NCBI GenBank assembly: GCA_030998015.1
Contig: JARWMV010000017.1
Location: 124,001-188,000 of the forward strand
DNA length: 64,000 bases
Direction of reading: 5' to 3'
DNA from: Ceratorhiza oryzae-sativae
Taxonomy: Eukaryota; Basidiomycota; Agaricomycetes; Cantharellales; Ceratobasidiaceae
The translations under genes were made by a program, and so were the position numbers. How positions within the stretch are numbered: position 1 is the first letter of the stretch; each line of letters opens with the position of its first letter. Below, piece by piece: positions 1-11,040 of this stretch. The notes beneath the pieces were generated by a model. It saw only the letters and a program-made list of their open reading frames with translations. It made no database searches and was not told where the DNA came from.

Positions 1-1386
1 CCATACCCGGTCTCGCAAATTCTCCAGCCTTTGCATAGCCATATGGGTTCCCCTGTGCTTCTTCATAACCATAAGCGCCCCCTCCCGGTGTAGACGGCGT
101 GTGGTATCCTCCCGGGGCAACGAAACCGCCGAGACCCGGCTGTGCCCGACCATCGAACCCCCCAAACCCGGGCAGCTCCTTGGGACCTGCGCCAAAGTGT
201 TCTGCTCTCTCCGGGAACTGTTCCGAATACAACAAAAATACGTCGCGAAGGTGTGCGTGGGCAGATGCAAGAGCCATATGAGGAAAGTCGGGATCTGATG
301 TACCTATGGTCACACGCGAATATGTAAATTTCCGGAAAATTCGGTTGCGTGACGACGAACCGTTCAGAGTTGGCAACGAGGTATAGACTGAGCTTGGAGT
401 AGAGATTGTCGCGGCTGTTAGGGCAGGCGTGGTCGGAACGGTCGATGCAGCCATCGAAATGGTGGTACCTGGGGCTGAGGGGAACGGGAAGGCTGTCGAA
501 GGATGTGGCGCCGACGCGTGCTCGTGTAGATCGAACCGTGCGGCTATTGCACGCGGGTATAGCTTTGTTATAAGCTAAAATATAGATCAAATGCAGGAAT
601 GAAGTAAAGTGGGTGAGAAAGCCTGTCACGGCATGATCCCGTCCTGATCTCGGTCGATACTCACCCAGACATCCTCAGCGCGTGTTGTGATGAGCGCTTC
701 CCTCAAGCGTGTTGCTGCGTTATTTGCTGTGTATATATCGCGCCATACGTGCTCGTATGGGGGAGGCGGGATCTAGTTCACAGTCCGCAATTTGCAAACA
801 AATTTCGTTAGCACGCGTGGGAGTCGTAGCGGATGGACAGACTTACGACAAGTGGGCGCGAATTAAACTCGTACTCGGGCTCGTCGACGGGCGTATAGTA
901 TCTGCCGGCATCATCCAGGGGTTAGATCCTGAAAAGGAAGGGGCAAGGGCATGCTCACATTTCCGACTCGTCGATGACGGCGGGCGTCGTTGGCTGCGGT
1001 TGTGTTAGCGACGGAGACTGCGACGGCGGGGTACTCACCATGGACGGGCGGCGAGCAGCCCAGGACGGACGTGCGGCAGAGGTCATGGCGGTGGGTGTGT
1101 CGAACAGGCTCGGTCTGCACGTGCCCGTTAGCAATCAGGTGCAATCCAATTTAACCACTCACTGATCGCTGTAGTCAGCCCCAGGATCAACAGGCGACAG
1201 CGGTGTCGGCGGTATGAACCGAATCGACGGCCGAGACGGGTCGTCAAAGTGCACGCGCCGTCGTCCTGGTGTGCTCGGCGACTGGATCGAAGGCGACGTC
1301 GGCGATCCGACACCGGGCGTTCCTGTAGACAATGAGCTCGGTCGCCGTAGCGCGCCGCTCGACTCACGGGGCGACGGGTACGACAT
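1..1386 (-). CDS. Hypothetical low-complexity protein, 5' part of a multi-exon gene (3' end outside window)
   Basis: I do not recognise the family. Five exons join in phase on the minus strand: 1386–1163, 1114–959, 901–847, 772–665 and 574–1, the last running off the window. The introns (48, 57, 74 and 90 nt) have GT..AG ends, and those after exons 2 and 3 contain a CTAAC-type branch site. The N-terminal part is Ser/Pro-rich with a short basic and acidic stretch (RRRVHFDD). The middle has a tyrosine-rich segment (YYTPVDEPEYEF) followed by a helical-looking stretch. The C-terminal visible part is Gly/Tyr/Pro-rich (GGFDGRAQP, GGGAYGYEEAQG). The start at 1386 is the first ATG of the Ser/Pro-rich frame, but the frame stays open upstream of it, so an earlier start or exon is possible. 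No catalytic motif or membrane segment is visible, so a function cannot be named. Confidence 0.6.
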
Positions 1387-2596
1387 GGTTGATGGCGGTG
1401 GCGAAGGCGAAGGCGTACTCGAGTCACTGCCTTTGTGCTCTCCTGGCGACGACGGCGGGCAGGCTATGTCTTGTTGTGGTAGTCTGGTCCCGGCTCACTG
1501 GGCTCGGTCTTTGCCACATGCCCGGGCGCCTAATTGGGCGCCTACCGCTCTGCAAGGTTCGACTGCCCAGACCGCGACGAGAGCCAGCTCGGCAAGTTGC
1601 AATAATCCGGCTTCCGGTCGAGGATGCGTGGTCAGCGGTGTTATACTCAAATGCGCGTACTGCCTTGACAGGTTCCCTCCTCACGGTCTGCCGGACTCCC
1701 ACCTCCCCCGCTTGCTTTTCAATAAAAGCTAGTTGAGCAAGTTGCCGTGAGCACAAATGCCTGGCTAGCTCCACTATCTTAGCCTGAACCAAGGCTGTTG
1801 GCGCGTAGCTGCCCATATCTACCGGATTCGAATTGGACGGTAGGCCGCCATATCGCCATCTCGGTGTGAAGCACCAAAAGTTTGGAGGTGGCTAGCAAAA
1901 TATGTTTCGAGTAGACTATGACCTAGGAGATGGCGAGGTTGGCATATCCTAACCAATTCAGTTCAGGCTGTTGGTGGTTATGTTGATCGAGAGTATCATT
2001 GACGCCCAGCGTTGGGCCAGGCGACCTACTCTGATATCGCCGGTAGGCGTGAGAAAAATCCTTATAGCGGCACGTCGTCTGGACGCAGCCATAAAATGGG
2101 ATCTTAACGGCAACAGCGACTAACTGCTTAGGGACTTGGAACCTCACAATACGAATAATTATATGCCGAACAGTAATGGGGCTGATGTGTGTTAGTACGC
2201 AAGTTGCTTACTTTCCGAATTGTTACTCTGGAGGATTGTCTGGTGTGCTACGTCCTAACCTACTTCATTTTTACTGAACGCATTGGTATATTTTCAGCGG
2301 CGCTTGCAATGTCGGGCACTCCAGGTCTTCCGAAGTATCGGTTCGTCATGTGAGGCAACAGGAGGCTGGTGGCTGGTGGCTACGAAAAATCTCAGACGGA
2401 ATGTGACCTACAGACGCCTGATAAAGTTGCACGTGGATGTCCGAGTAATTCGCATGGCTCCTCGCTGAATATTTTGTAAGGATAGTTCGTTGATAAAAAT
2501 GATAAAAATACAAAGGTTTATCTATTCGTGTGGATGTCCACATTCCAATATTCACACGTCTACGATTTTTAACTGAGTCTAGATTTCATGGCCAGA
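1387..2596. other. Intergenic, nothing recognised
   Basis: This stretch has no ORF with coding character and no repeat that recurs in the window. Its left edge is the presumed promoter of the leftmost gene. Confidence 0.4.
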
Positions 2597-3475
2597 TCAC
2601 TCCTTTTGGCAGCCGCGTCGTGCCACCGGTACCCTGCACAAACCATTCGATTCCGCAAATGCCCCCGAGTTCATCCAGCTCGGCGTGATTGCCTTGGCAT
2701 CGCGCCGGCTGATCACCTGAGCATCACGATACGGCCTCATAGCAATCGATCGCCTCATCAGCAGTGCAGATACCTCCTCCTCCACATCTCCTGGACTCTT
2801 CAACCACTCTTTCGTCACTTCCCCTCGAATCAGCGCATTCAGAACATGCGTCGCACCATCCAGTGTCGCCATCACCTCCACTCCACTGTTCATGTGCCTC
2901 GACATCACAGGACTAGGACACGGACCCACCGTCGCCTCGTACTCGTGACCCAGAGAGATATGTGCAGCCATCGGACGAAGTGCTACGTTGATCGACGCGT
3001 CGCGGCCAGACAGTCTGATGGGTCGAGCCAGCCGCCGTTGAGCAAGAGGTAGCTGGGACGAGCCAGGTGCGAACGTGCGAACAGCTCGGTCGTATGACGT
3101 CCGAATCACCGATTTCCGGGCCTCGGACATGTAGAGCAGCGATGGAGGCAGACGTCTCATGGGTTTAGTCTGTTGCAAGCTATCAGCCTCCAAGACGAGG
3201 AGCTAGCCAAAGCCATCAGCGTGAGTCTAGCATATAATGGGCAGTATATCGCACCTCTGTATCTGTCATCCCATGGCTGTACATGTCCAGTATATCGCCA
3301 TCGATCAGCTTGTAGAACAGCGCACGGACGGTGCGCTCCTGTCCAAAGGCGACAGCGACCATGTCAGCAATCGGCTCCTAGTAATGACTGTCAGCATATG
3401 TCTCGACCGAGTAGGAGTACAACTGACGATGGCAATGGCGAGTGTGCGCAAGATGGAGGCAGCGATGGAAGACAT
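2597..3475 (-). CDS. Unrecognised three-exon gene, copy P1
   Basis: Three exons are supported by comparison with an inverted copy at 7.3–8.0 kb: 3475–3428, 3377–3255 and 3202–2597, with introns of 50 and 52 nt. The intron ends and the frame are conserved between the copies, while downstream sequence diverges; this supports a real gene. The product starts MSSIAASILRTL, a short hydrophobic lead. It contains a positively charged middle (MRRLPPSLLYMSEARKSV) and a conserved block around SRHMNSGVEVMATLDG. I do not recognise the family. The last ~45 residues (from 2715 down) differ from the other copy, so the C-terminus may be altered by the duplication breakpoint or an unrecognised intron. A TATA-like run lies about 85 bp upstream. 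Identity is open; the coding call rests on copy conservation. Confidence 0.6.
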
Positions 3476-3770
3476 GATGTCAAGAACCGATGGATGGCTG
3501 TCGAATGACTTGAGGAAGGTGGAGGAGAGGAATGTGGTGTGAGTCTCAGACGGCCGGGATATATATACTATTCTGCTGTCGTGTCATGATATGTCAACAG
3601 AACAACAAATGGATGAATGGTGGGGTTGGTGTGAAGGAGATAGACCAGAAATGAATGTGGCAAAGTCACGTGAGGGAAGGAGTGTGGCCACGAAACCAGA
3701 TGGATGTCACATGATTGGAGAGATTGCAGCTGTTTGTTAGATACTCAACAAAAGACCATCCGTTGATTCA
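2716..3770 (-). repeat. Left arm of ~1.05-kb inverted repeat (P1 side)
   Basis: The reverse complement of this arm matches 7023–8024, continued at 12986–13038 beyond the Copia insertion, with only scattered substitutions. The arm covers the P1 gene and its promoter. It ends abruptly at 3770, where homology to the other arm stops. Confidence 0.8.
3557..3570 (-). promoter_or_regulatory. TATA-like element upstream of P1
   Basis: An alternating TA run lies about 85 bp upstream of the P1 start codon. The same run sits at the same distance upstream of the inverted copy P3 (7226–7233). Confidence 0.4.
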
Positions 3771-4041
3771 CGGGTTTAGCAGAGCTGATTATGAGGGGTA
3801 GTTCGGCCCTGTAATAGCCTTGTTCGAGGGCGTGTGGCACACTTCCATGCCGTGAAGCATATATCGCATTGTGTTCTGGTTCAACAGCATTCATTCAGCA
3901 ATATTCTGCGTGTGCTACACTTATTCAATGGTAGGAAAGAAATAATAGCGTTCTTATAGAAATTTGCAGTCAGAGGTCTGGCGTTTAGTCAAAGCGTTGT
4001 GGCTCTTAGACTAGTACTTGCAACAATATGTCCAGACCGTT
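3771..4041. other. Short intergenic stretch, nothing recognised
   Basis: This lies between the inverted-repeat arm and the 3' end of the dehydrogenase gene. I see no feature. Confidence 0.4.
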
Positions 4042-5694
4042 TCATTGCACATTGGAGCGTTGAATTATAAATATCTGAAAATATACATGAGCCATGAAAC
4101 ACCCAAAAAGAGTTGTAAAATACCTCATTTGAATCATCGGAGCTAACAATCAGCTCTCCAGCTTTTGTGAATACTGTTCCGACCGGCCGAATGCACTCGG
4201 TGGGACACCTGGACGTATCAGCCATCCAGACAAGCTTCTCGTATCCCTTGTCCGAGTCTCGTTTCGCCACTGGTTCGCGACCGTCCTCAGTAAACGGAAT
4301 CCGGATTACCGAATATCCTAATCAAAATTTTTGTCAGTAATTCGTCATGTCATGGACGAACAGGTATTACCAATGGGAATATCTCGGTTCCAAGATCCGT
4401 GAAAGCTCGTAAATGCATCATTAATCCATGCCTGGCTCAGCCCAACCTTGCTCGGCCCCTTTGCGCCATAATAAAATACGAGATCAAGAGGCGAAACATG
4501 GGCTTCGAGTGACAACCGGGGGGGTACATTGTTCTTGGGGTTCGCACACCATTCGTCGGTCGGCTTTGCTGGAGGATTTCGAATGGAGAACTGTTCACCG
4601 AGTTTGAAATTGAACTGTGGCCCGTTGGTATTACGGGGCACAGTCGAGCGATTCCAGGCGGTGAAACAGTGAGGATATCCATAGAACTTTCTTTCGAGTG
4701 GTATTTTTTCATTGCCTTCAATGGGTATAACATAGAGTTCATCGGCTAAGAATACGTCAGTAAAAATAACGCTTTATGTGGCAAGAGGCGTACCAGGATT
4801 GTCCTGGTGTACGTCAATACCACGCCAGAACACGTTGTCTGAGCTATTTTCGATATCCCAAATACTCTTGCCATCTCTCGAAAGAGCGATTCCTACTGCG
4901 TTCCGATTCCCCCATGACAACAGTTGACCTTGTTTCCATTCGTAACCTCTTGGAGGAATTTGATCCAGACAGAAGCGACGAATCTGAGCGGTCCCATGGT
5001 TCGGATCGGCTATTGTGAGGATCATAAGCCGAATGTTCTGAGGTGATTTAAGGGTCACTTACCAGCGGCGTCATCAATGTTGCCTGCGGATCCTCGAGAT
5101 ACGATTAGATACCGGGATTTACCTCTGATTGGTGGCTCTAGCAGTAAGGTCCTGGTGACATGGTCTAGAGGCGTTCCGAAATTTAGCCTTTGGGGTTGAG
5201 CGATACCTTTGAACTGTACCTGGAGGGATTGCCCCAACATTTGACATATTATATGCAACGACAATTGGATCTCCGATTACGCTGATAGTGTCCGGATCAT
5301 ACTCCCAGCGGAATACGAACTCCATAGAGCTCGCATATAGGTACTGGAATTTCCCCTCGCCAGGGCCGATCTCGATCCCATGCTCCAGCAGTTCGTTTGG
5401 AACGACTGGCCGTTTCTCCCACCCTACACATGTCGAGTCGTTCCGAAAAGTAAGTGCAGTCACCCCAATGTAACGTTCTACAACTAGCAAATTTTGCTTT
5501 TCATCGATCCGCATGCCCCTGGGTGCGCTGATGTTATTGTAGATGACATGAGCGCTTAAACCGGGGATCGTGGCGGGCTGGTGGGCGAACGAGAGCGTGC
5601 CCAAGGGTTGGCATAGGCCGCCAGATCCAAAAGCATATGATGCCCAGAGTATGAGATATATAGCAATCATATACATAGCGTGGAAGTGAGGCAT
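4042..5694 (-). CDS. Secreted L-sorbosone/glucose-sorbosone dehydrogenase-like protein
   Basis: Six exons join in phase to give ~464 aa: 5694–5220, 5164–5063, 5009–4794, 4745–4371, 4317–4124 and 4074–4042. All introns are 48–55 nt with GT..AG ends. The N-terminus is a hydrophobic signal peptide (MYMIAIYLILWASYAFG). The body matches the six-bladed sorbosone dehydrogenase/soluble quinoprotein glucose dehydrogenase fold. Diagnostic stretches are APRGMRIDEKQNLLVVER, YLIVSRGSAGNIDDAA, the blade NAVGIALSRDGKSIWDIEN, and FTSFHGSWNRDIPIGYSV. The usual late histidine (AFTSFHGSWNR) is present. Members use a quinone cofactor to oxidise sugar-like substrates; fungal relatives are secreted. The length is complete and no frame break is needed. 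It lies alone between the arms of an inverted repeat. The substrate cannot be told from sequence. Confidence 0.85.
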
Positions 5695-6622
5695 ACGCCT
5701 CCACGTTGACTGGGGGGTGGGGGGATTATGTATTGAGCTAACATCTTATTGAAACAGGATGCGTAGCCCTAGAATTTGTCACTTATGAATATACATGAAG
5801 TCCACCGATTGGCATCAACAGAGAACCAGCAAAGATTATATTGAAACAGGGGATTCCGGAAGCAATATTATATGCACGTGTCAACAGGTGAACATGAAAA
5901 CCAAACAAACACCCCAATCGAGCAACTCGGACAGCTGCAAGAAACTCAATCTGGCAGTCATGGTTGCGGCGAAGTATTAGCCTCATTATTGACAAACACT
6001 TACTTGATGTTCTAGATATATGATTGTCATGCATTGAGTTTGAATGCTTCATGGCTTGCCCAGATTGCCCTACTAAGCGCAGCCATGCACGGGCTATTGA
6101 ATACACATGCTCATATAGTTGACCACCACAACATATTGCACTGTTTCATCCTTTCCACACGCAATAGGTCTCCCCCGCTCCCTAATACCCACGTAGGCAT
6201 ACAACAAAGCCGCAGCAATCAACAAAGTAACTATGTTATATGCGTCGGATTGCGTGCTCCGGTGAGCGACGGGCTTCTAACTCTTTAATCAAGTAACACG
6301 GAACCTCAGTTATTTGCACTAGGGGACTCTTACGGGGGGCACATTCAGTGTATTTAGCGAAGTTTTTTGTTGGTCCAGCTCGCGGTAGACAGCGGAACAT
6401 GACGTGTTTTTAGTGATTGGTGTACCACGTTATCCTGGACGCTCGGCCATCAATCCGCTAAACGAAAACTGCGACAACACTAAGAAAGGAATCGCTAAGA
6501 ATACGAATATTAGCTAAACGTCTATATGTGTAAAAGCACTTACATATCTACTCTCGCTCCCCTGTGATCTCATGCCTCCACCATTTACCACACAGACCCC
6601 AATAGCACCCATACGTCCTCTC
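5695..6622. other. Intergenic, nothing recognised
   Basis: Short ORFs occur on both strands, but none has coding character or a recognisable domain. Confidence 0.4.
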
Positions 6623-7022
6623 TTAAAATTCACTGGGTGACTCGAGCCACTTCTTACTCACTGCTCCTCCAGCCAGCGCACCCAGAATCCGCGTGGACCC
6701 TTCCAGCGTCGCAGTCACATGAACTGGCCTCTCCATGAAGTGCAATATCACAGGGCTAGGACACGGTGCAATAGTCGGCTTGTACCCGTGGCCGAGGGGT
6801 ATGTGCGCAGCTGTGGGACGGAGTGAGATGTTAATCGAGGCGTCAAGACCTGAGACCGTGAAGGGGCGCACCAGGTGGCGTTCGGCAGCAGGGAGTTGGG
6901 ATGAGCCAGGTCGAAAAGCGCAGATAGCTCGGTAATATGCGGCGCGAATGGTGTATTTTTGGTTCTTGGAGATATGGGCCAGAGGACACATTTATCCAAA
7001 CATGGACCATACCTAGCGGCGC
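6623..7022 (-). pseudogene. Diverged, 5'-truncated paralogue (P2) of the P1/P3 gene
   Basis: An open stretch of ~120 codons aligns with the third exon of P1/P3 over the blocks RPGSSQLPAAERHLVRPF, LDASINISLRP and GHGYKPTIAPCPSP. Many substitutions show that it is older than the P1/P3 pair. It lacks exons 1 and 2: the matching sequence stops near 7022, exactly where the right arm of the inverted repeat begins, so a rearrangement probably removed its 5' part. It stops after KKWLESPSEF, close to the point where the homology between P1 and P3 also ends. Function is unknown, as for P1. Confidence 0.65.
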
Positions 7023-8024
7023 TGAATCAACGGATGGTCTTTTGTTCAGTATCTAACAAACAGCTGCAATCCCTCCAATCATGTGACATCTATCTGGTTT
7101 CGTGGCCACACTCCTTCCCTCACGTGACTTTGCCACATTCATTTCTGGTCTATCTCCTTCACACCAACCCCACCATTCATCCATTTGTTGTTCTGTTGAC
7201 ATATCATGACACGACAGCAGAATAGTATATATATCCTGGCTGTCTGAGACTCACACCACATTCCTCTCCTCCACCTTCCTCCAGTCATTTAGCAGCCATC
7301 CATCGGTTCTTGACATCATGTCTTCCATCGCTGCCTCCATCTTGCGCACACTCGCCATTGCCATCGTCAGTTGTACTCCTACTCGGTCGAGACATATGCT
7401 GACAGTCATTACTAGGAGCCGATTGCGGACGTGGTCGCTGTCGCCTTTGGACAGGAGCGCGCCGTCCGTGCGCTGTTCTACAAGCTGATCGATGACGATG
7501 TACTGGGCGTGTACAGCCATGGGATCACCGATACAGAGGTGCGATATACTGCCCATTATATGCTAGACTCACTCTGACGGCTTTGGCTAGCTCCTCGTCT
7601 TGGAGGCTGATAGCTTGCAACAGACTAAACCCATGAGACGTCTGCCTCCATCGCTGCTCTACATGTCCGAGGCCCGGAAATCGGTGATTCGGACGTCATA
7701 CGACCGAGCTGTTCGCACGTTCGCACCTGGCTCGTCCCAGCTGCCTCTTGCTCAACGGCGGCTGGCTCGACCCATCAGACTGTCTGGCCGCGACGCGTCG
7801 ATCAACGTAGCACTTCGTCCGATGGCTGCACATATCTCTCTGGGTCACGAGTACGAGGCGACGATGGGTCCGTGTCCTAGTCCTAGGATGTCGAGGCACA
7901 TGAACAGTGGAGTGGAGGTGATGGCGACACTGGATGGTGCGACGCATGTTCTGAATGCGCTGATTCGAGGGGAAGTGACGAAAGAGTGGTTGAAGAGCCC
8001 GGGAGATTTGGAGGAGGAGGTCTC
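7023..8024 (+). repeat. Right arm of ~1.05-kb inverted repeat (P3 side)
   Basis: Inverted match to 2716–3770, covering promoter, exons and introns of the P3 gene. The arm is cut by the Copia insertion and its last ~50 bp lie at 12986–13038. Confidence 0.8.
7226..7233 (+). promoter_or_regulatory. TATA-like element upstream of P3
   Basis: TATATATA about 90 bp before the P3 start codon, mirrored at the P1 copy. Confidence 0.4.
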
Positions 8025-8316
8025 TGTTGAATTTACAATCATATGCGTGTATGTATGCGCATATTTGTTTCTGTTTCGTATCCCCCCTCTCTGATATCAT
8101 GCGCGAGTTCGCGGGAATCCCCCTTCTTCTTCCTTAGTTCTCTACCTTCGTAGTTGAGCTAAGGTATCGTATTTTCTTTCTTTTCTCATGTATTCTATTC
8201 ACACTGTACTCTATAGTACGATTTGTATCTTAGGTACAGTATATATAGTTCTCTACCTTCGTAGTTGAGCTAAGTACGATTTGTATCTTAGCCACAAGTT
8301 ACCTCCCTGCGTGAGA
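8025..8316 (+). repeat. Copia 5' LTR
   Basis: Begins TGTTGAATTTAC and ends CTGCGTGAGA. It holds two internal copies of a TTCTCTACCTTCGTAGTTGA-type repeat and a TATATATA run near its 3' half. Confidence 0.9.
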
Positions 8317-8331
8317 GGTTATGAGCCCCGC
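8317..8331 (+). other. Primer-binding site for half initiator-tRNA(Met)
   Basis: GGTTATGAGCCCCGC directly follows the LTR. It is complementary to an initiator-tRNA(Met)-like anticodon stem-loop (..GGGCTCATAACC). Priming from a cleaved 5' half of tRNA-iMet is known for Drosophila copia and yeast Ty5. Confidence 0.6.
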
Positions 8332-9493
8332 AGCCTCTACTAGTACGAAACCAGAGAGCCCCGTCGACCCGGTAACAGTCCCGCCAGCGATGTCTTCGAG
8401 CCACAAGCCGAGCTACTTGAGCAAGAAGTCGCTCGATGTTCCCGCTCTGAAGAGCGACGGATCTAATTACACGGCATGGAAATTTCGTCAGCAAATGGTC
8501 CTACGCCTACAAGGCCTAGAGGACATCGTTCTCGGAGTCGAGAAACCCCCGGCTGAACTCACCGATGCCGATGCCAAAGACAAATCAAGGTCGAGCGAAT
8601 ATACTGAATCCCTAGCCGAGTGGCTAAAACGCGATCAAGAGGCTCTCGCCCAGATCGCATTGGCGATGGAAGATGAGGCGCTAGCCGATATCGTCGAGGC
8701 CGAAACATCGCAAGAGGCGTGGACGCGAGTCGTCGAAAGGTGGGAAGGGAAGGGAGCTCAATCGATATCCTTCCTGTACCACCAACTAGTCAATACGAAG
8801 ATCGAAGAAGATCATGACATTACCGCAGGTATAAATTCCCTCCGTACGATCGCTTCGAAGATGAAAACACTAGGCGAACCGATTAGCGACTCTATGCTCG
8901 CTCAAATTATAATGAATGCGTTACCTCCATCGTATGCCGTCGTCAGCATGGTCATCCAGACGTCGAATCAATCAGGTTCAATTACCTCCGATTTAGTTAT
9001 AAAGGCTGCATTAGCCGAGGAAGAGCGTCGCAAGAAGGGTCTTGGACTCACCGCGATGTTCACGAGCATTGCCAAGGGCAAAACTGCGACGTCGAAGGCC
9101 AAGGAACAGCAGTCCAGGCAGAGCCCTAAGACCTGTTCCAATTGCGGCAAGCCCGGACACTTAAGGGCTAAATGCTGGGCGAAAGGAGGTGGTGCAGAGG
9201 GCCAAGGACCGTTCCAAAAGCGGCAGTCGCCGAAAGATAAAGGGAAAGACAAGGAGAAACCCAAATCCGGTGATGCGAAACCAAAAGTCGAATCAGCGCA
9301 GATCGCGACGACATTTGTAGCTACGGACGACGTACCAGAGATACCAACGCTATATGCGTTACCTACCCGTAGTCGACGAAGAACAGCCGCATATTGGCTG
9401 TTAGATTCAGGGGCATCTCGTCACATGACCCCTCAGCGCGAATGGTTTTCGATTACCGGTCCCTTGTACCCCGTCCCGGTTCGAGTGGCGTGA
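8321..9493 (+). pseudogene. gag: Copia gag and start of protease (frame-broken after protease motif)
   Basis: The open frame of 390 codons begins at an ATG inside the primer-binding site; the next ATG, before SSSHKPSYLSKKS, is an equally good start. It has the Copia gag architecture: an N-terminal substrate-like segment (NYTAWKFRQQMVLRL), the retrotransposon gag helices, and a CCHC zinc knuckle (CSNCGKPGHLRAKC). The protease active site LLDSGASRHMT follows. The frame then ends at 9493. Related protein sequence (FEWRDGTKIYASAL) continues in another frame just after, so a one-base shift has cut gag from the rest of the polyprotein. Confidence 0.85.
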
Positions 9494-10998
9494 TGGAACG
9501 AAGATATATGCGTCGGCATTGGCCGAATATTGTCACGCTTCGTAATCGCAAGGGTCAGAGACGACGCATATATGGAATCAGTGCTCACGTACCCGATAAA
9601 CGCGAGCCTAATGTCCGTGACCCAGCTCAACGAGCGACAAACAAATGTGCTGTTCCAGAGGGGTATCGGCGCGATCATGATTAGTCAAGATGGCCGAGGC
9701 GACAAGATAGGATGGGTGAGGCAGTCAGGGCAGCTCTACAAAGTGCAGCGAAGGTTACACATACCGATTCTACAGCGCATACAGCCTTCGTAGAGCCAAC
9801 AATAATAACGCGATAGTGATTTTCAAGCCCAAGAATTCGTCGCATATACCGCAACTACAGTCGCGCGAGCAGACCTACCTACCTGGCACCGCCGATTTGG
9901 CCACTTGAACTACAATATGTGCTAGATATGGTCAGTAAAGGCGCGGTTGAAGGTATGGATATAGTAGGAAACGCTCTCCTCCCAAGGCGAAATGCGGCCC
10001 ATGCCTCCAGGGAAGCATACACCGCACCTTTTCCACCGTCCCAATCTCGTACCTCTGAGGTACTCAAGCTTATGCACAGCGATCTACACAGCCCCTTACC
10101 TGTTCAAGCGATCGGAGGATTCCGATATTTCGCTGTCACGATTGATGATAAGTCCCGCAAGATATTTGTGCATTTATTGCGCAACAAGAGCAATTACGCA
10201 GGTCAATTCAAGGACCTCAAAGCATCAATCGAGAATCTTACGGGAAGGCGAATTAAACACTTACGGACAGATGGTGGTGGCGAGTACGGGTCAAACGCCT
10301 TCGAAGCTTTCTTGCGAGCGGAAGGGATCCAGCACCAAAAGACTGAAGTGGATTCATCGGCCAGTAATGGTGTAGCCGAGCAAGCGATACGTACCCTAAA
10401 CGACTGTCAGCGCGCGATGCGATTCGACGCGCATTTACCCGAGAAATATTGGGGTTATGCAATCTTACATGCAGCTCACCTATGGAACGTAACGCCGAAG
10501 AAACGCCTAGATGGCTGAACGCCGAGCGAAGCATTTAGCGGCAAGATCCCAAATGTATCGGGATTACGTACGTTTGGATGCAAGGCCTGGGCTCGTGTGC
10601 CAGACAATATGCGCACGAAACTCCAAGCGCGCTCAATCGAGTGCATATACCTCGGATTCGCTCCTAATAGGAAGGCGCACGTGCTTGCTCAGCGCGGTAC
10701 CAGTCGCATAATCACCTCACGTGATGTAGTCTTTGACGAAGGGCTGGACAATCGGCAGCGCGTGGTTATTGAGGATCATGATGAAAGCCCAACCGATGAC
10801 GATGAGAATAAATCGGATGAATTACCACCCATTCAGATAGAAATTCACTCACCCGAATCATCCAATAAACCACTCGAATCGTCAGAACCCGCGCATATAC
10901 CTGATGAACCAGAAGCCTTACCTTCCGAGAGCCCGGACTTGGAGCCTGAAGATCAGGAAATAGTTGTTTTACAGCCAGATCCGCCGCCGGTGCGTTGA
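9494..10998 (+). pseudogene. pol: Copia pol, post-protease and integrase region, several frame breaks
   Basis: The best-preserved part is the integrase core in the frame 9919–10518. It shows the catalytic D in LMHSDLHSPLP, the second D in LRTDGGGEYGS and the E in GVAEQAIRTLND. Fragments such as SLMSVTQLNERQ upstream and the acidic linker (10597–10998) lie in other frames. At least three shifts are needed to join gag to RT. A functional polyprotein cannot be made from the sequence as given. Confidence 0.8.
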
Positions 10999-11040
10999 TC
11001 CACGCGCGAACGAAGAGCACCAGAACGGTATGGAGCGCAA

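Noticed and set aside
63..629. 188-codon single-frame gene on the minus strand
   Set aside because: A different frame joins in phase with upstream exons and continues to the window edge without a stop, so this frame is a shadow.
3237..3542. Plus-strand 101-codon frame, also found inverted at 7251–7556
   Set aside because: It is antisense to exons 1 and 2 of the P1/P3 gene, whose spliced frame is conserved. Its presence in both arms follows from the duplication.
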